64,000 bases of DNA from Oreohelix idahoensis (lineage: Eukaryota > Mollusca > Gastropoda > Stylommatophora > Oreohelicidae). Location: NCBI GenBank assembly GCA_024509875.1, contig JAMPIV010019072.1, positions 1 through 64,000 on the forward strand, written 5' to 3'. Shown in pieces: positions 62,158-64,000 of this stretch; the first letter of the stretch is position 1, and each line of letters starts with the position of its first letter. The translations under genes and the position numbers were made by a program. The notes under the pieces were generated by a model. It had not been told where the DNA came from and searched no databases. It saw only the letters and a list, made by a program, of their open reading frames with translations.

Positions 62158-64000
62158 AGAAGCTCCAAACCTACATTTAACTTCAAAAAGGCAAACTGGG
62201 AGTCCTTCCAATTAAAACTAAGTAAACTAAGTATTGAACAAATTGAGTCTAAAAGTGTAGATCTATTTGCAGAAAGATTAACAAAGGAGATTTTAAAAAT
62301 AGCAATAAAGTATATACCAAACAGGAATATGCCTCGTCGTCTAATACCAACACAAACAGGTAACGAAAGAAAAAGAAACACGGATAAAAATCCAGTACTT
62401 TGGTGGACAGAAAGATGTTCAGAACAACTAAAATTGAGGGAAAGGGCCCTGATAAATTATAGAAAAACCATAACTGAAGAGAACTACACAAACTATAAAA
62501 AAATCAGAAATGAAACAAATAAAATAATATTCAGAGCTAAAGAAAAGAGTTGGAGAACATTTTGTTAAACATTAAATCATAGGACACAAATAAATACAGT
62601 TTGGAGAAAACTAAAAGCAATTAAAGGAGGAAACAACAAGAAATTTAAAATCCCAACAATTAAAATCCCAGAGAGAGCTGAAACAGATAGAGAAACAGCT
62701 AACATACTAGCTAAAAACTTCTATCGGCTGAGTTCAATAGACAGTCTAGATAAGGCAGAGATAAATAGGCGAAAAACTCTATTTAAAAAATTAAAAGAAG
62801 AAAATATGGACAGCAAACAGGATGCTAATTATTAAAATGCAGACATTACAGTAGATGAAATAGAAAGAGCATTTACAAAAAACCAATACCACTTCCGGAC
62901 AAGACATTCTGAGCTATGAAATCCTCAAAAAGGTACCAAACACCACTCTAAGGGTGATTGCATCCCTCTACAACAAAATCTGGTACATGGGAAAAACTCA
63001 TGTTCATGGAAGACAGCAGTAGTCAATCCATACTAAAGCCAGGTAAGGAAACACGTGATGTCAGCTCATACAGGATAATATTGTTAACATCGCATCCAGG
63101 AAACAATAATGAACAACAGATTAAAATTTCGCTTAGAAAAGCACAATTTGTACAGTCCAAATCAGGCTGGCTTTAGAAGCCATCATAGTACAATAGAGCA
63201 ACTGTTGAAGCTAGAACATGATGTTAAAACAGGCTTCAAAAAGACTGAAAAGACAATAGCAATATTCCTTGATGTAGCAAAAGCACATGATGAGTGTTTG
63301 AGGAAGGGTGCAATATATAAGATCAGGAAATTAGGAATAGTAGGTAGAACTTATAACTATCCTTATAATTATCTAAAACAAACCTCTTGCAGGAAATATA
63401 TTTCACGGTACAAATAAACAATGATAGATCCGACGTTTATGAACAACAGAATGGAATCCCACAGGGATCAGTAATATCACCATCGATATTTACGATGAAG
63501 GTCAACGACCTAGGAGACGAGGTTCAAGACTTAAAAAACAACTTATCTCAATTTGCAGATGATACTGCGATACGGATAACAGGAAGAAAAATCCATTCAT
63601 CTATAAAACAGTACAAAACAAATAGATAAAGTATCCGGCTGGATAAACGAGTGGGGAGTTATTCTAAACGTTAAAAAACAGTAGGAATGATCTTCAGTAG
63701 AGGGCATGTAATTAAAAATAATATAATTGATATTAACATTAATAAGCAAAAGTATGTACAGCAAAAACTACAAGATTTCTGGGTATACTAAACAAGCAAC
63801 TAAACTGGAAGATACACATAGACGCATTAGTAGAAAACAGTAGGAGACTTATTAACATGCTAAAATATATGAAAGGAAATGTTTGGGGAGCCTGCAATAA
63901 GACAGTGATTACCTTCTATAAATCATTTATTAGGGGTAAATTTGACTATGACATTGTTGTCTTTGCATCAGCCACTCTGAGCAAGATGAAAAAACTAGAC
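62158..64000 (+). pseudogene. LINE reverse transcriptase relic (Jockey/CR1-group-like), runs off the window
   Basis: Starts in the linker between endonuclease and reverse transcriptase ([60 protein letters not shown]). After many stops and shifts come LYSPNQAGFRSHHSTIEQLL, NGIPQGSVISPSIF and FADDTAIRITGRK (FADD near 63557), then SGWINEWG and LGILNKQLNWKIHI-like thumb text to 64000. The Asp of the usual F.D...AFD box is disturbed (IFLDVAKAHDECL). The endonuclease is missing and replaced by the TA array. It is dead. Confidence 0.85.

Overview
The window looks like nuclear DNA of an invertebrate animal, most likely a mollusc or another lophotrochozoan. I infer this from the mix of elements: Tx1-type and CR1-type LINEs (the CR1-type with an esterase-like ORF1), tRNA-derived SINEs sharing a core, a Ty3/Gypsy element with Gmr1-like gene order, Tc1 and mariner elements, and long TA, GATA and CTAT microsatellites. 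I see no bacterial operon, no ribosome binding sites and no convincing host protein-coding gene. Nearly every long reading frame is a transposable-element protein or a relic of one.

Layout. 1-1500 is an almost pure G tract that is probably a sequence artefact. 1.5-9.8 kb holds two Tx1-like LINEs on the minus strand in exact head-to-tail tandem. 10.4-12.4 kb is a broken hAT (ZMYM1/DUF4371-type) transposon with small retroposon insertions near it. 12.8-15.3 kb holds a Tc1 element with both terminal repeats inside a TA microsatellite and a second Tc1 relic. 15.3-27.9 kb is mostly anonymous DNA with a rearranged 18S rRNA fragment, SINEs, a minisatellite of about 23 bp units (19.8-20.8 kb), an RNase H relic, a short retroposon with target-site duplications, and a Gypsy integrase relic.

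The central object is a nest at 28.0-53.5 kb. One CR1-like LINE (ORF1 27982-29119, ORF2 from 29515, 3' end near 53540) has been split by successive insertions: mariner copy 1 (31062-32396), a DD83E 'Sailor-like' Tc1/mariner relative (34161-36338), mariner copy 2 (36745-37999 and 51528-51611), and a putative solo LTR (51715-53062). Mariner copy 2 was itself split by a Gypsy element (38000-51522, 5-bp target duplication). The Gypsy 3' LTR was then hit by another LINE (40094-43841), and its reverse transcriptase by a SINE (45014-45397). Reading frames, TA sites or duplications rejoin across most breaks, so the order of events can be read directly.

The Gypsy element encodes Gag, protease and integrase before reverse transcriptase/RNase H. 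This is the reversed order known from Gmr1-like elements, and the integrase catalytic core has been replaced.

53.5-64 kb is a mosaic of LINE 3' ends, a 170-bp MITE, a SINE and microsatellites. It includes a CR1 copy carrying about 590 bp of GATA repeat in its 3' UTR, and a further LINE that runs off the window end. Among the transposases, only mariner copy 2 has an uninterrupted full-length frame, and it has lost the first catalytic aspartate. Tx1 copy 1 ORF1 is the only other intact element protein.
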